Shown here: piece after piece, positions 43,581-54,545 of the stretch
Layout: each line of letters starts with the position of its first letter
Position numbering within the stretch: position 1 is the stretch's first letter
NCBI GenBank assembly: GCA_017591395.1
Contig: WEDG01000787.1
Location: 85,001 to 149,000 of the forward strand
DNA from: Schistocephalus solidus
Taxonomy: Eukaryota; Platyhelminthes; Cestoda; Diphyllobothriidea; Diphyllobothriidae
Length of the DNA: 64,000 bases
Direction of reading: 5' to 3'
Notes under the pieces: generated by a model
Database searches by the model: none
What the model saw: the letters and a program-made list of their open reading frames with translations, nothing else
What the model was told of the DNA's origin: nothing
Position numbers and translations under genes: made by a program

Positions 43581-44910
43581 TTAAAGCTGACTTACGCCAA
43601 GCTTCTAGGCTTTGACGCCCACGGATCTGACCTACAGTGGATGCGCTATCTCATAAAATGTTTACCAAAATTCTCAAAGGATTTTCGCTTCGAAAAGATT
43701 CCTTAAGGAGGGTTGTGAAATTAATGTTCTTGTAGAATAATCGAAAGATAGTTAAGTAATGCCAGAATGCCGACTTTTAAATGAGATGCAAAAATCCACT
43801 CTGTAAAAGAGGCTGTCTGAAGTAGTATGTATTTTTTTTCATTTTTCATTGATTTTTGATGCCCTCATAGTTCGAATATAGTTAATGGAATGCCAGTGCC
43901 TAAATATTATTTCTTGCAGTCATTTGGCATCAATTATGTCTTTTTTTAAAGTTTATTCTTGAAGAAAGGGCATCCTTCGGTTTTAACAAACTCATTCAAT
44001 TGTTTACTAGTTTTGAATCTGACTGGCCGTTACGCGTGCATCCAAGGTTTCTTTTACAGACAAAGAAAAGCATACATTTCTATTCGATTTTACGAAGGCG
44101 TCATACGGAGCTCATCAAATTTTGCAGTGGATGTGCAACAATTTATGGACGGACACTTCCTGGTCTTAAGATTCTCATAATTATAAGCGTTTGTAAACCC
44201 CAACATTAAACTTTCTTGAAGGACAAAGTTTTAAGAATACGCAATTTGTTCCTAACTGAGAACAAGCAAAAATATTTTTATTTATGCTTTAAATAAAATA
44301 TATTTGAATCTATAAATACATCAAAAGTCAATGGGAAATTCGTACTGCTTAAGTAGTCATTTCAGAATGTAGTTTTGTAGGCGGCTCGAAGGAAGCTCAT
44401 TCAAAGGCTGGCGCCATGTCGTAACTAACATATTTTGGGACTATGCTGCAGGATAAGCTGTATTACGGCTTTACATAAGTAATCATTACTAATCAAAAAA
44501 TATTGTCAGAATTTCGGTTAAAATAGTTAACCCCTTGTAACTTTAAAAAAAATGTTTTCTGGTTTTATGTAGGCTCAGAGAATAAGTTTGATAGGTTTTC
44601 AAATTGGATCTTTTTTCTTTAAAAAATACAGAATGCTTTCAGCATGTATGTAGCATAACGATTAAATAGGTATCGCGTTACCTTATTTGACAAAGAATTA
44701 GGGACGGGCTATTATCAGTTAAATTGACTAATGCCTGGACTACTCTGCTACCAAGAGGATATATTCCTTGTGACGTGTTAACTAATTTGGCACTCATCTA
44801 ACAAAGGGTTAACAGTCATCTAAAACAGGCTTAACTAAAACGGACAGAAATCTTTATCAAAGCAGATAAGGAAGACGTAAATTAGTGCGTATATGTGTGT
44901 GCGGGGTGTA
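43581..44910. other. AT-rich intergenic DNA with a dispersed-repeat copy
   Basis: At 44395-44460 AAAGGCTGGCGCCATGTCGT and GGGACTATGCTGCAGGATAA match the repeat at 145-200 in order. ORFs at 43959-44209 are not supported. Confidence 0.4.
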
Positions 44911-45492
44911 GGGGTACTAGTTACGGGTAGCACCACACAGATAGCATTTGGTCGCTCCATTTGTCTCGTACAGGTGGTGAATGCTCCTGTGACCACCTCT
45001 AACTGGCACCCAACTCTCACTTGCGGCTCTTCGAAGTTGGGTTCTTCCCAGCGGCCACACCCCGGGCAACCGTCACGACCGGCGGGCTAAACCAGGTGAG
45101 GGTCTCTGGTGTTGTGTGTGCCTCCAAACCCGGTATGTCTGACTCCCGAACTTCCACCTCCCCCCTCTCAAAAAGTCCTATGATAGAAGCGACAGCAACC
45201 CCGTAGGCGGCCCACCGAAATAACTCGGTTCGCTATGCCACTAAAACAAATCCTTGACCCATAGTGGAGTTCGGCAGTCGTCTGGGATGTCCTAGCAACC
45301 CTATTTTGGGACAGCACTGCTTGCCTCCTTGCGGAGGAAGGGGATAGAAAAGGTGCCCTAAACAAATGTTGGGTCTCACGTCTTCTGCAGCTGGCCGCGG
45401 CTCGCAGATCGCAAAATATCCGGTCGTAAAACTCAGACAAACAACAATACCCCCGTCCCCATCCCCCTCGCCATACCCTCCAGGCTGCTCGG

Positions 45493-45757
45493 GTGAGTCC
45501 ACTCACACTAGCAGCCTGGAGTGTTCGTTCCCTTTTAGACAATCCGAGGAGCAACCGGCCGGAACGGGGGACGGTGCTAGTCGCTCGGGAACTGGTGCGC
45601 TACAAGGTGGACATTTCTGCTCTCAGCGAGACCCAATTCTCTGAGCAGGGTCAGCTGGAGGAGGTGGGTGCCGACTACACCTTCTGGAGCGGCCGGCCAA
45701 AGGCAGAGCGACTCGACGCTGGTGTTGCCTTTGCCATCCGGAACGACATCGTGGGAC
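45493..45757 (+). pseudogene. LINE L3 endonuclease N-terminus
   Basis: The frame carries LAAWSVRSLLDNPRSNRPER, RYKVDISALSETQ (with the catalytic Glu) and [19 protein letters not shown]. It breaks off at RNDIVG. The N of the usual WNVRS motif is S. The remaining endonuclease motifs (GDFNA, SDHRL) are missing because of the internal deletion. Confidence 0.75.
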
Positions 45758-47035
45758 AACGGGACGGTATCCGAAGCATTCGCAGTTACCAACAGAGTGA
45801 ATCAGGGCTGCGTATTGCCTCCCACCCTGTTAAGTCCCATGTTCTCGGCTATGCTGATGGAAGCATAACGTGATGAGCAGCCTGGGATCCGCATCGCCTA
45901 TAGAACTGACGGACACCTTCACAACAGTCGGCATATACAGGCTTCAATGCGTGTGTCTACGACTACAGACAATGACTTGCTCTTCGCGGACGTCTGTGCC
46001 CTTAACACCATGACAGAGGATGACATGCAAAGGAGTATAGACCTCTCTGCCGCAGGCTGCGCCAATTTTGGGTTAACAATCAGTACAGCGAAAACGGTTG
46101 TCATGCCCCAGCCGCCACCCAGCGCAGAATACAATGCTCCCCAAATCAATGTCAACGGTGCTCAACTCAAAAATGTGGAAACCTTTGCTTATCTGGGAAG
46201 CACGCTGTCACGCAACACGAGAATCGATGACGAGGTTGTCCAACGGATCTGCAAAGCCAGTCAGGCCTTCGGCCGGCTGCAGGCCTCCGTGTGGAATCAC
46301 CACGGTATTCACCTGAACACCAAACTGAAGATGTACAAGGCCGTCGTCTTGACGACACTCCTTTGCGGAGCGGAGACCTAGACCGTCTACTCGAACCAAG
46401 CCAGGAGGCTGAATCACTTCCATCTCAGCTGCCTCCGCAGATTACTGAAGCTGAGATAGCAAGACAGGATCCCGGACACGGAAGTCCTAGAACGGACCGG
46501 AATCCTCAGCATCCATGCCATCCTGAGGCAAGTCCAACTGCGATGGAGCGGCCACCGTGTAAGAATGGACGACGTTCGACTACTCAAACGACTTTTCTAC
46601 GGAGATGTCACTACGGGTGCTCGCCGACAGGGATGCCAAAAACGACGCTACACGGACACTTTACAGAAATCTCTGAAGCAACTGCAAATCAAACCGGCGA
46701 CCTGGGAGGACCCCGCCCAGGATAGACCGGCATGGAGAAGATCCGTGAGGACTGGTGCAGCAATCTATGAGGCCAACTGGATCGCCGCTGCCAAGGCCAA
46801 AAGAGCGGCACGAAAGTCACCAGCGCCCAGACCAACACCGTCACTGCCCAGGCCCTTCCAACATGTCCGCGATGTCAACGCATCTTTCGCGCGCGAATTG
46901 GCCTGGTCGGACATCTTTGGACGCAATGCGCCAACAATCCAACAATTTCAACTTCTACGTCAAATTCCGCCAACCCTCTTTCGGACTCCCCCACCCTCAA
47001 TCCTGGCATCAATTTCATTATTCCAACCATCATAG
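45758..47035 (+). pseudogene. LINE L3 RT C-terminal part, thumb and basic domain
   Basis: It resumes at DNGTVSEAFAVTN, continues NQGCVLPPTLLSPMFSAMLM, a stop, then [10 protein letters not shown] (catalytic Asp replaced by Val), YLGSTLSRN, a thumb with [10 protein letters not shown], a second stop, and [15 protein letters not shown]. After a third stop the basic domain runs KRLFYGDVTTG, KRRYTDTLQKSLKQLQ and KRAARKSPA. It is non-functional. Confidence 0.8.
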
Positions 47036-48214
47036 AGACCACATCCAAATACTCATCACCTGTTACCCCCACCACCGCAACCACCATCGCCTTTGCCACC
47101 GCCGTCACCACCACCACCAGCGATGGGGACTCTCTCCTAAACTATCTTCAATGCGACCGCCCATTCACCTCACGTATCGGCTTGGTCGGTCACTTGCGAA
47201 TCCATCGTATAGATACTGGTGAACCAGTGCCTGTAGCACCAACACACAGCAGAGAATGCCGCCTTCACTTCCCTCACTCTCCTCGCGCTTTCACTCATCG
47301 CATGGGCCTATTAGGACACATGCGCTTCCACGACAACCTGTGGTAAACCACCGGTGCCTAAGCCATATCAGCCCACACTACCTACAACAATACATAGACA
47401 ACACCCTCACCATCATCACGTACCTGATAATATCATGGTGTCCTAGAAACCGTGGCTTGGAAGGCTAACAATCTGACGCTTACACCAGACCACGCCGTCG
47501 GCCCAGTGTATGTGTTGTGCGCGTCGAGTGGCTGACCAGTGGACTGGGAGTCAGACGGTGATGGCTCTTCCATATCCCCTGAGTATGTTAATCCTGGTGA
47601 GTGCGTTATGGGGCCCAGGTCGTGCGGTGGCGCGCGAAGACGGGTACGCCGACCCGTCAGCCAATGCGCCCACTCCCACATCAGATAACTTACTGGCTCG
47701 GATCGTGGTCTGATTGTGAAGGTGGGGGGAGAGAGTGATGTCGACATCTCAGCGCATGTTCCTTACTAAAAAACAATCTGACGCGCTTGAAACTATCACG
47801 GTGCGCTAAAAGCCGTGGCTTGGAAGGTTGCCAACTGACGGGAACACTCGGACCGCGTGGTCAGCCCAATGTGTGTAGTGGCTGACTGGCGGACTGAGAG
47901 TCAGGCTGCAATTAATACTTCTTAATGTGGCCTTTATGGCACTTCCACTCCTTGGGATCCGAGCCAGGTGTGGTGGCACGCCCAGGGTCGGCTCTGACCG
48001 TGCCAGCCACCTGCTTCATCTCCCGCCTCCGGTCTTCATGACTCTGTCATCACAGCGGGCTCAGGTGGAGGAGGAGGAGAGAGTGTGGTAGCTGCAGCTG
48101 AGCTGCAGCTATCAATTAAAACTAATCCACGCGCAATTCACCGTCCCTGCACCACCCTTCTGTGGAGCATACGGTGGACATCGTCGGATTACGGCGGTCG
48201 AACTGTCGTGTGCT

Positions 48215-49000
48215 TTAACTGCCCTCATCGTGGGAAATGGTTGTGGCAACGGCCCAAAAACCAGAACTGATTACTCCCATTGTTCTACTCTCTATCGCTG
48301 GAATTTACGGAAAATATTTGCTTATCACCGTGCAACCTGCAAGGGCTCCAATGTGGAGGTTCTATTCAAAAGGGATCCGCTGGTATTTCAACCTCCAACT
48401 AGGACATATTGCTACTAAAACCCTCAATTTCGAAGTCACTTGCACGCATTCGACAGTAACGCCCGAAAAATTGAAGTCAAACGATTGTCACTCCGAGCGC
48501 CCCACAGCTGAATTCAAAACATATGCCAGACCTCCAATAATAAGTGGTTTTTCTTCCCTCTTACTGGAAAAGGCTGCGATTGTATTCGAATTTCACTCAG
48601 AAACCTTAAAAATAATTATATTTATTTTGTGCCTGGTTATAAAATGTTCGGTTCATTTTCTTGTCATTTACGGGCGTCTCAACGATAATGAGTTAGCAGT
48701 TAGGAGTTATCGCGCCACATGCAAGTCAAGAACGGCTGATTGGCGCGCGCTTCGAAAGTAAAAATTCGGCAGATTTCTTAAACACTACACTATTCCTGCA
48801 CCCTGAGCTTTACAAATCTTCGTGCAAAGTACTCTTTTAGAAGTCCTACAGCAACCAATCAGTATGGGATTATATGTTCTGCTTTGAATCGTTATCACAC
48901 TATTAACATTTCCTGCCTGAATCAAATTTGCGCGAGATTTCGTCATGCACTCATTTGTCATTGTACCGGTGCAGACAAAATCGATTTGCTGACACGAACA
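48215..49000. other. Spacer between LINE L3 and the membrane-protein gene
   Basis: A 174-codon frame (48237-48761) begins right at the LINE boundary. It has one hydrophobic stretch and no recognised motif; I do not call it a gene. Confidence 0.3.
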
Positions 49001-49102
49001 CAGTTAAACTGAGTGGATGAACACTGTTCATTGCCGGCAGACCTACGTACCAACCTCCTGTTTACTAGTCGCAAGCGGCCTCACGAAGGACTAGCTGCGC
49101 GC

Positions 49103-50455
49103 ATGCGCGCAAGCACGATATTCAACTCGAAGCTGTCCAGCAGAGACGAAATTCCTACAAAAATGATCAAAGGAAACTGGTTAGACCGACGAGTTAACAT
49201 CGTAGCAAATAAGCGGAGCTTTTGGGTCCTTTACCTCTCCAGTATCCTGGTCACTGGGATCATAGAATTGGGGCTCAACCTAAAAATCTACATCGACTTT
49301 TTAAAAATCACCAATGGCCTCGTTTATGGGGCAGTTCCGGAAACAACCCTCTTCACAATCCTGATTATGAGCATCATGCGGAGCGCTTTCCTCGGCCTGC
49401 AATGCGTCTGTGCCCTCTACACACTCAGACGCTTTTCCCTGGGCCTGTTTGCCTTCGACAGCGTCTGCCTCCTCTGTATGCTTCTGTGCGACATGCCGCT
49501 CCTATTCCTGCAGTTCAGCGTGCATGGATGTGATGACTATCCCATCTCAATGGCTTTCTCAGTCAAGGCGGGCGTCTACGTTCTTCAATGTGCTCTGCAC
49601 CTCACTCTTCTGATCGTGTTGCTGAGAGTGCTGAGTCTGGGTGTCACAATTGAGGAAACTAGCGGTAATCCCTGGTCTGGGGCTGCCATTAGGCAGAGTG
49701 AGAGTTCTATGGAGCATACACCACTCAAGCAGAAGGATCAACTCCTTGTGCGCTCCCTTGAAGCCGTCGAGGGTAGATCAGGTCGAAGTGCCTGGAGGAG
49801 TGTGCGTGGGCTTCTGTGTGGCTGTGTTTGTCTCAACTTTTGTATCTATCTTTTGGCTCTGGCGGCCACCTGCTATCAGGGACTCAACCTCAACGGCAAT
49901 CGGGAAAACCAGTTATGGGAAGACTACCTGAGTGACGTTGACATATTCATGCCCTCAGAGGAGATAGAAGGCGTGAACAGCACGATGACTAACGAGTGGG
50001 TGCGTCTTACCAGCGTTGGCAGCGTGATTCGTAACCAGTTTGAGGGATCTCCTCCATTAGTTGTTGTGGACCTCATAGAACAAGAATTGGCAGTGTCAAC
50101 GGTGTTGAAGTACAGAAACGGATCAAGAGCATCCGTGTCAACCTGTTGGGAGAATAGTTCTGAAGGAGGTAGCTTCATGGAACATAAATGCAATGATAAG
50201 TACCATCCAGGAGATGGGCATGACTTCCATCAGAATCAGACAAATTCCAAACTGGTTACGTATTTCCGGTTCTACTACGAGAACCAAACTTCACCTCGCC
50301 CTGTAAGGCATATCCTTTACAGTGCCTTGAGATACAGAAGAGGGTAAGTTCGCGCTTATTGTGTGAACTACTTTATCAAAGATTGCTAGTTTTACTGGGA
50401 ATGACTCTATTTGAGGCAAGCAACAAGTTCCTCCTCCTCCTCCTCCTCCTCCTCC

Positions 50456-50498
<43 letters not shown>

Positions 50499-51823
50499 CC
50501 CCCAAAAACATCACAATACCGCTCCTGGAGTATCCAGTGTAGCGGCTGAGGATGTCAAGGAAAGCAGACACCTCGAACTAGATCAACCGGAATAACTTCG
50601 TTTATGTAACACAGGACATAATCTTTCAAAAATTCCTCAAGTACACATGTTTTTAGCTACGAGCTTTTTAATCCATCTTGATGACTTAAAAGGATTTTTG
50701 GCATCACGCATCTGAAAAACACTCAAAAATCGCTGATTTTAACTTATTTTGGGATGGCACTTAGCATTTGATTTACATTAGGTAATTTTATTTGTGAGAA
50801 ATTAACTTGAACTGTAAAATATGCTTTCAATTACGAAGGATTACTAAAGTGGGAGCTCAAAATGGAGTAAAATGTAATGTAATTCCAAGGGGTTTTTGTA
50901 GATGTCGAGGCGCAGGCTTTTGAACATGCGGTCAAAAATGGCTGCTTAATAAACGGTCTTTTTAATTGATTTTCGAAACACTCAAGCCTATTTTACAGAA
51001 ATTGTACATGAAACTACCCTTTTTTACGTATTCAACGTTTCTTCTAGACAAAATGATGTTATATTGCCTTAAAAAGTATATCAATGTTAGATATATTGAG
51101 ACCGTGAAATGTTTATTCAAGGAGCATCATGCCTCCTCGGTTATTGCTACTGTTTGCGAGTAGGCAACGTGATCGATATCGATGGTAAAATTTAATGAGT
51201 GCTAGATTGCGTTCCACCGAAAGCAGAGAAAGAGATGAAGCATCGTAAAGTAATAAAAAGGGTTAACTAATTGAGTAGTCATTTTTTCGAGTGCAATTTT
51301 TGCAGTGACTGGAAGGATACGCATTGAAAAGCCGGCACCCTGGCGTGTATGACATACCTACGAATTATTCTGTCTCCTAATCGGGTTTACACTCCGTTCT
51401 AAATAACCCATTCTGATCAAAATAGTATTTTAAAATTCCGTTTAGTATTTCATGAATTGTCACTTACTGCATGCGTCATACGTTAGACGGTGGCTTCTCG
51501 TTGCTTGACCAATTGCACGCAAACCAATCCCTAATTGGCTTCGCTCAGACAGATCGTTGGATAATGTAAAGGATTGTCGCAGTGTAATTGTTTTCATATG
51601 TTTTGGATCCATTTCTAAAAAGAAACTACTTTATGTGCACCTGAGGGTTGTCAAACCTATCTACAGTGATTCGGCAGAATGAATAAGGACAACAACGAGG
51701 GAGCCTACAGTAGAGACCTCTTAATTATCTTTTTCTGCTGGTCGGTACTCCTTTTGCATTACTATTTGTCGTTATACGGCGCCGGTGGTGTTTGTGGGTT
51801 TCAGACGCAAGACAAACCAAAAG
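49103..51823 (+). CDS. Multi-pass membrane protein of unknown family, at least two exons
   Basis: Exon 1 is 49103-50343 (donor GTAAGT, phase 2) and exon 2 is 51678-51823 (acceptor GCAG, then donor GTATGT, phase 1). The join is in frame. The frame is open from 49013 but has no ATG before 49103, so I start there (first in-frame Met). Five hydrophobic segments lie in exon 1 (about residues 40-60, 82-105, 112-140, 154-178 and 234-258 from the chosen Met); exon 2 adds a sixth (LLIIFFCWSVLLLHYYLSLY). The region between segments five and six has five N-glycosylation sequons (NST, NGS, NSS, NQT, NQT) and two Cys, so it is probably extracellular. The intron holds a CTC/TTA microsatellite. If exon 1 is not spliced, it ends at a TAA inside the donor (50345). 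Further exons may lie downstream. I do not recognise the family. Confidence 0.65.
50430..50498 (+). repeat. (CTC)n(TTA)n compound microsatellite
   Basis: About 26 bases of CTC followed by 42 bases of TTA, in the presumed intron of the membrane-protein gene. Confidence 0.85.
51320..51390 (+). repeat. AT-rich dispersed repeat, third copy
   Basis: AAAAGCCGGCACCCTGGCGT and ACGAATTATTCTGTCTCCTA correspond to the blocks at 145-200 and 44395-44460. Confidence 0.5.
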
Positions 51824-51845
51824 GTATGTCCCCACACAATGGTTA

Positions 51846-54390
51846 AACTAAACAAAGTTGCCTACCTCAACTGTTTAAGTAGAATGATCATATGCCGTGT
51901 TATATGATTTGCCACGCGTGTTTTGCCGATATTCTGCCATTGTGCGGCTCATCTTTGGGAATTCGGCTTATCGCTCAGCGTTCCCCAGGTGCTTTTTGGT
52001 AAATACTGAGATTTCAAAATTTCAGCTTTTTAGACTTCTCATAAAGTAATGTGCTAACTTGAAGTAAATCATTTTAAATGAAGCTTTATAGGTTCAGTCC
52101 AAAAGGGGATATGAAAATTTGAGCTGAAATTCACCAAATTCAGGGTGATAATGACTATCAACGTGCTGGCAGTAATATTCAAATTATTTAGGATTAAATG
52201 TACTCACAACGCAGGTACTATCTAAAATCTGAAACGCAATTGCTCAACCGAACCCTCATAGCTGTATCATTCGGTGGCAGCATATGGATGCAATACGTGT
52301 TTGGGCTTTTAGCTAGTATCTATGCGATCAGTATGGTAAATCATACAAAATGTGCATACTGCTGGCTGCATGTTGGCAGTTGGACTTTACAGTTTACCTC
52401 CACCTATTCACGGTTCAGTGTTCGTGGATTTACTTATTCGTGGAAGTTTTTTACAGCATATCTTAAATATTTGCTTATTATTTCTATTTATTTTCGTGGC
52501 TTAATGCATTTTAATTATAAAAAAATATTTACTAATTTTCCAATCAACACATTAAACTACCGGAATAAATGAGCAACTTGATTAGTTTTCACCTTGGTTA
52601 GAGTAACCATTTTAAGTGTTTCACATGTAGCTCTAAGTCATATATTCTTAAGATGAAGTTGAAATAACATTAAAGTGTTTTGCGGTGGTAGTTTAAGCTA
52701 TATTTTTGGGTTTGAGCATTAAAATTGGCAGCGATGAGCATTTTTAGAGAGGTCTCCAGCTATTCACGAGTAGCTGTGGTCACTAACCCCCGCTAATGCC
52801 GGGGGTCGAATGTTTTACGCGGTTATCCCGATGAGGTTGGTGGGTGTCGGTTTAAATGGTAATATCAACTTTCGGACTGAGCTCGTTAAGCTTAATTCCG
52901 AATGATTTACTCTGTGTTAGCGCATTTAGTTCTAAGGCGACTAAGAAGCTAAAATAATAGCTGTGCTCCTAGTTGCCGGAAGAATTTTCTGGCAGTCTTC
53001 GACGTATTCCAAAGGCGACTAAATGCCGTGGTTTGACTCCGTAGACGAGAGACGGGACAATTTAAATAGCTATGCAACGCTTCGAGATGCGCGTTTTTGC
53101 CAATTTTTTTATTTCTATATGCCAAAACTGCGAGCAATTTAGTTTTTCAGCTGACCTTCCAGGGGGCCCCATGTAATTCCTGACTACCCTAGTTTTCTAA
53201 GGAAGCTAAACCAAAGAGTTTTGTCACAAGAAAATTTGCTGTGATCGCATTATAAACATCAGAATATGCACAAACTAGGGTGGTCCTTTTGGAGGGGAAG
53301 CCGTCTTTCATTCGCATTAGCTTTCATTAGCCGTGAAATAAGAGACTGATGACAAATAAAAACAGAGGAGGGACTGGAATAACATTTTTGTTTAGCCACA
53401 GCCTGATGCCGGGCAGGAAGGATCTGAGATGTGAAGGTGATTTTCATTTTTCCTTGAGCGGAGTTTGTGCTTTCCTTCTTCAGGCTGTGTACGTACCCAA
53501 ACCAGAATCCTCCCACAATCTACTCAATTTTATCCTTTTTAACCAGGCAGCCCAAGTCCGAACACGCCATTTTGGATTTACGTTTTGCCAGAAACCGAAA
53601 CAAGAGAACGCAAGAACACACCAACAGTGAGGAACTGCTGCCTTTTACGTGTAAAAATGGCAGTTGTTTCGGCTACAGATTCGGTGAAAACTTGCAGAAA
53701 GTCAACGAAGCGTGGCGCACCGGAATATTTGCTTGCTTTTCGTCTGCACAACAGGGGCCCACCCGTATCTCACATTTCTGAGAGAGAATCTCTCCAACCC
53801 TTAATACTACGTCTACTGTTTTTTTACACTGATGAACAAATGCGCATTCTTCTGTATCCGCCATTCCCACTTTTTTGTACTGTTGAAGTTCTATTATAGG
53901 TTTTTCATTCATTCATTCTATAATCTAAAAACTGAACTTTCTAAAATAGTAAAACTTTTGACCTAGTTGTTTCTGACTGAGGAAGGAGCATCGTTTTAAC
54001 TTAGTCGCTGGTGGTTTTAGCTACTGAACCTGACTGGTAGCTGAACTCTTTTCCCCTCCACAGCATTACCTCCGATCCGCCTGCCCGAAAAACCGACCGC
54101 CAGAATACACCGTGTTCTGGTGTTCTTGTCGTAAATAGCGAGGAACTTAACAGCAGCCATATTCTTCCTCATTATTTCGAGGCGGATAAAAACATTGTTG
54201 GAATTCAACCAACAAGCTTCCCTCATCCTTAGCATTGTTAAAGGTAGACGATGACATGGTGCAACTAACGATGACGATTTGAGAAGTTTTTATCGCCACA
54301 GACGGGAGCATTTAAATGGTCATTTCTGGGTTACATATCGTCCTTAGCCAATGCTACCTCAGCCCCCACCCCCTCCCCCCCCCCTGGATG
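51846..54390. other. Intergenic or intronic DNA
   Basis: A 124-codon hydrophobic, AT-rich frame lies at 52198-52572 right after a possible acceptor (ATTTAG at 52192). Read in the phase left by the membrane-gene exon 2, however, only about 13 codons are open. Frames at 53349-53899 overlap one another and show no motif. I call no gene here. Confidence 0.3.
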
Positions 54391-54399
54391 CACCCATGA

Positions 54400-54545
54400 G
54401 GTCTGCATTGGAGTCAGTTGATCATCGGACAACGACTACGGTCTCATGTCAAACCTAGGGAGTGCGCCTAGTGTGTTGGAAATAGCAGGAAATACGTCAG
54501 AAATGGTCATTCGAATGTCCCGGTTTCTATTGGTGAATCTGCTCC
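54400..54545 (+). mobile_element. SINE, decayed copy
   Basis: GTCAGAAATGGTCATTCGAA and TCCCGGTTTCTATTGGTGAA match the SINE body; the head is barely recognisable (CGACTACGGTCTCATGTCAA). GAAA and the short stem III (ATG-GT-CAT) of the hammerhead-like motif survive, but CTGATGA is lost. Confidence 0.5.

Larger units (their letters stand above)
44911..48210 (+). mobile_element. LINE L3: full-length ends with an internal deletion
   Basis: The 5' end (GGGGTACTAGTTACGGG) matches L1, and the 3' end is the family tail (ACGGCGGTCGAACTGTCGTG, 48190-48209). Between them lie the start of the endonuclease, a deletion removing the rest of it and the first part of RT, then the end of RT, the thumb, the basic domain, a decayed zinc-finger region and the tail. 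It belongs to a different subfamily from L1/L2: its RT has [10 protein letters not shown] and [18 protein letters not shown]. Confidence 0.85.

Noticed and set aside
48237..48761. 174-codon ORF as a gene
   Set aside because: It starts at the LINE L3 boundary, has no recognised motif, no splice site pairing and no promoter.
49013..49102. N-terminal extension of the membrane protein to 49013
   Set aside because: The frame there opens with GTG, not ATG, and no acceptor supports coding use; the first in-frame ATG is 49103.
52198..52572. 124-codon hydrophobic ORF as the next exon of the membrane protein
   Set aside because: The frame left by exon 2 stays open for only about 13 codons after the possible acceptor; the long frame is a different one and is A/T-driven.
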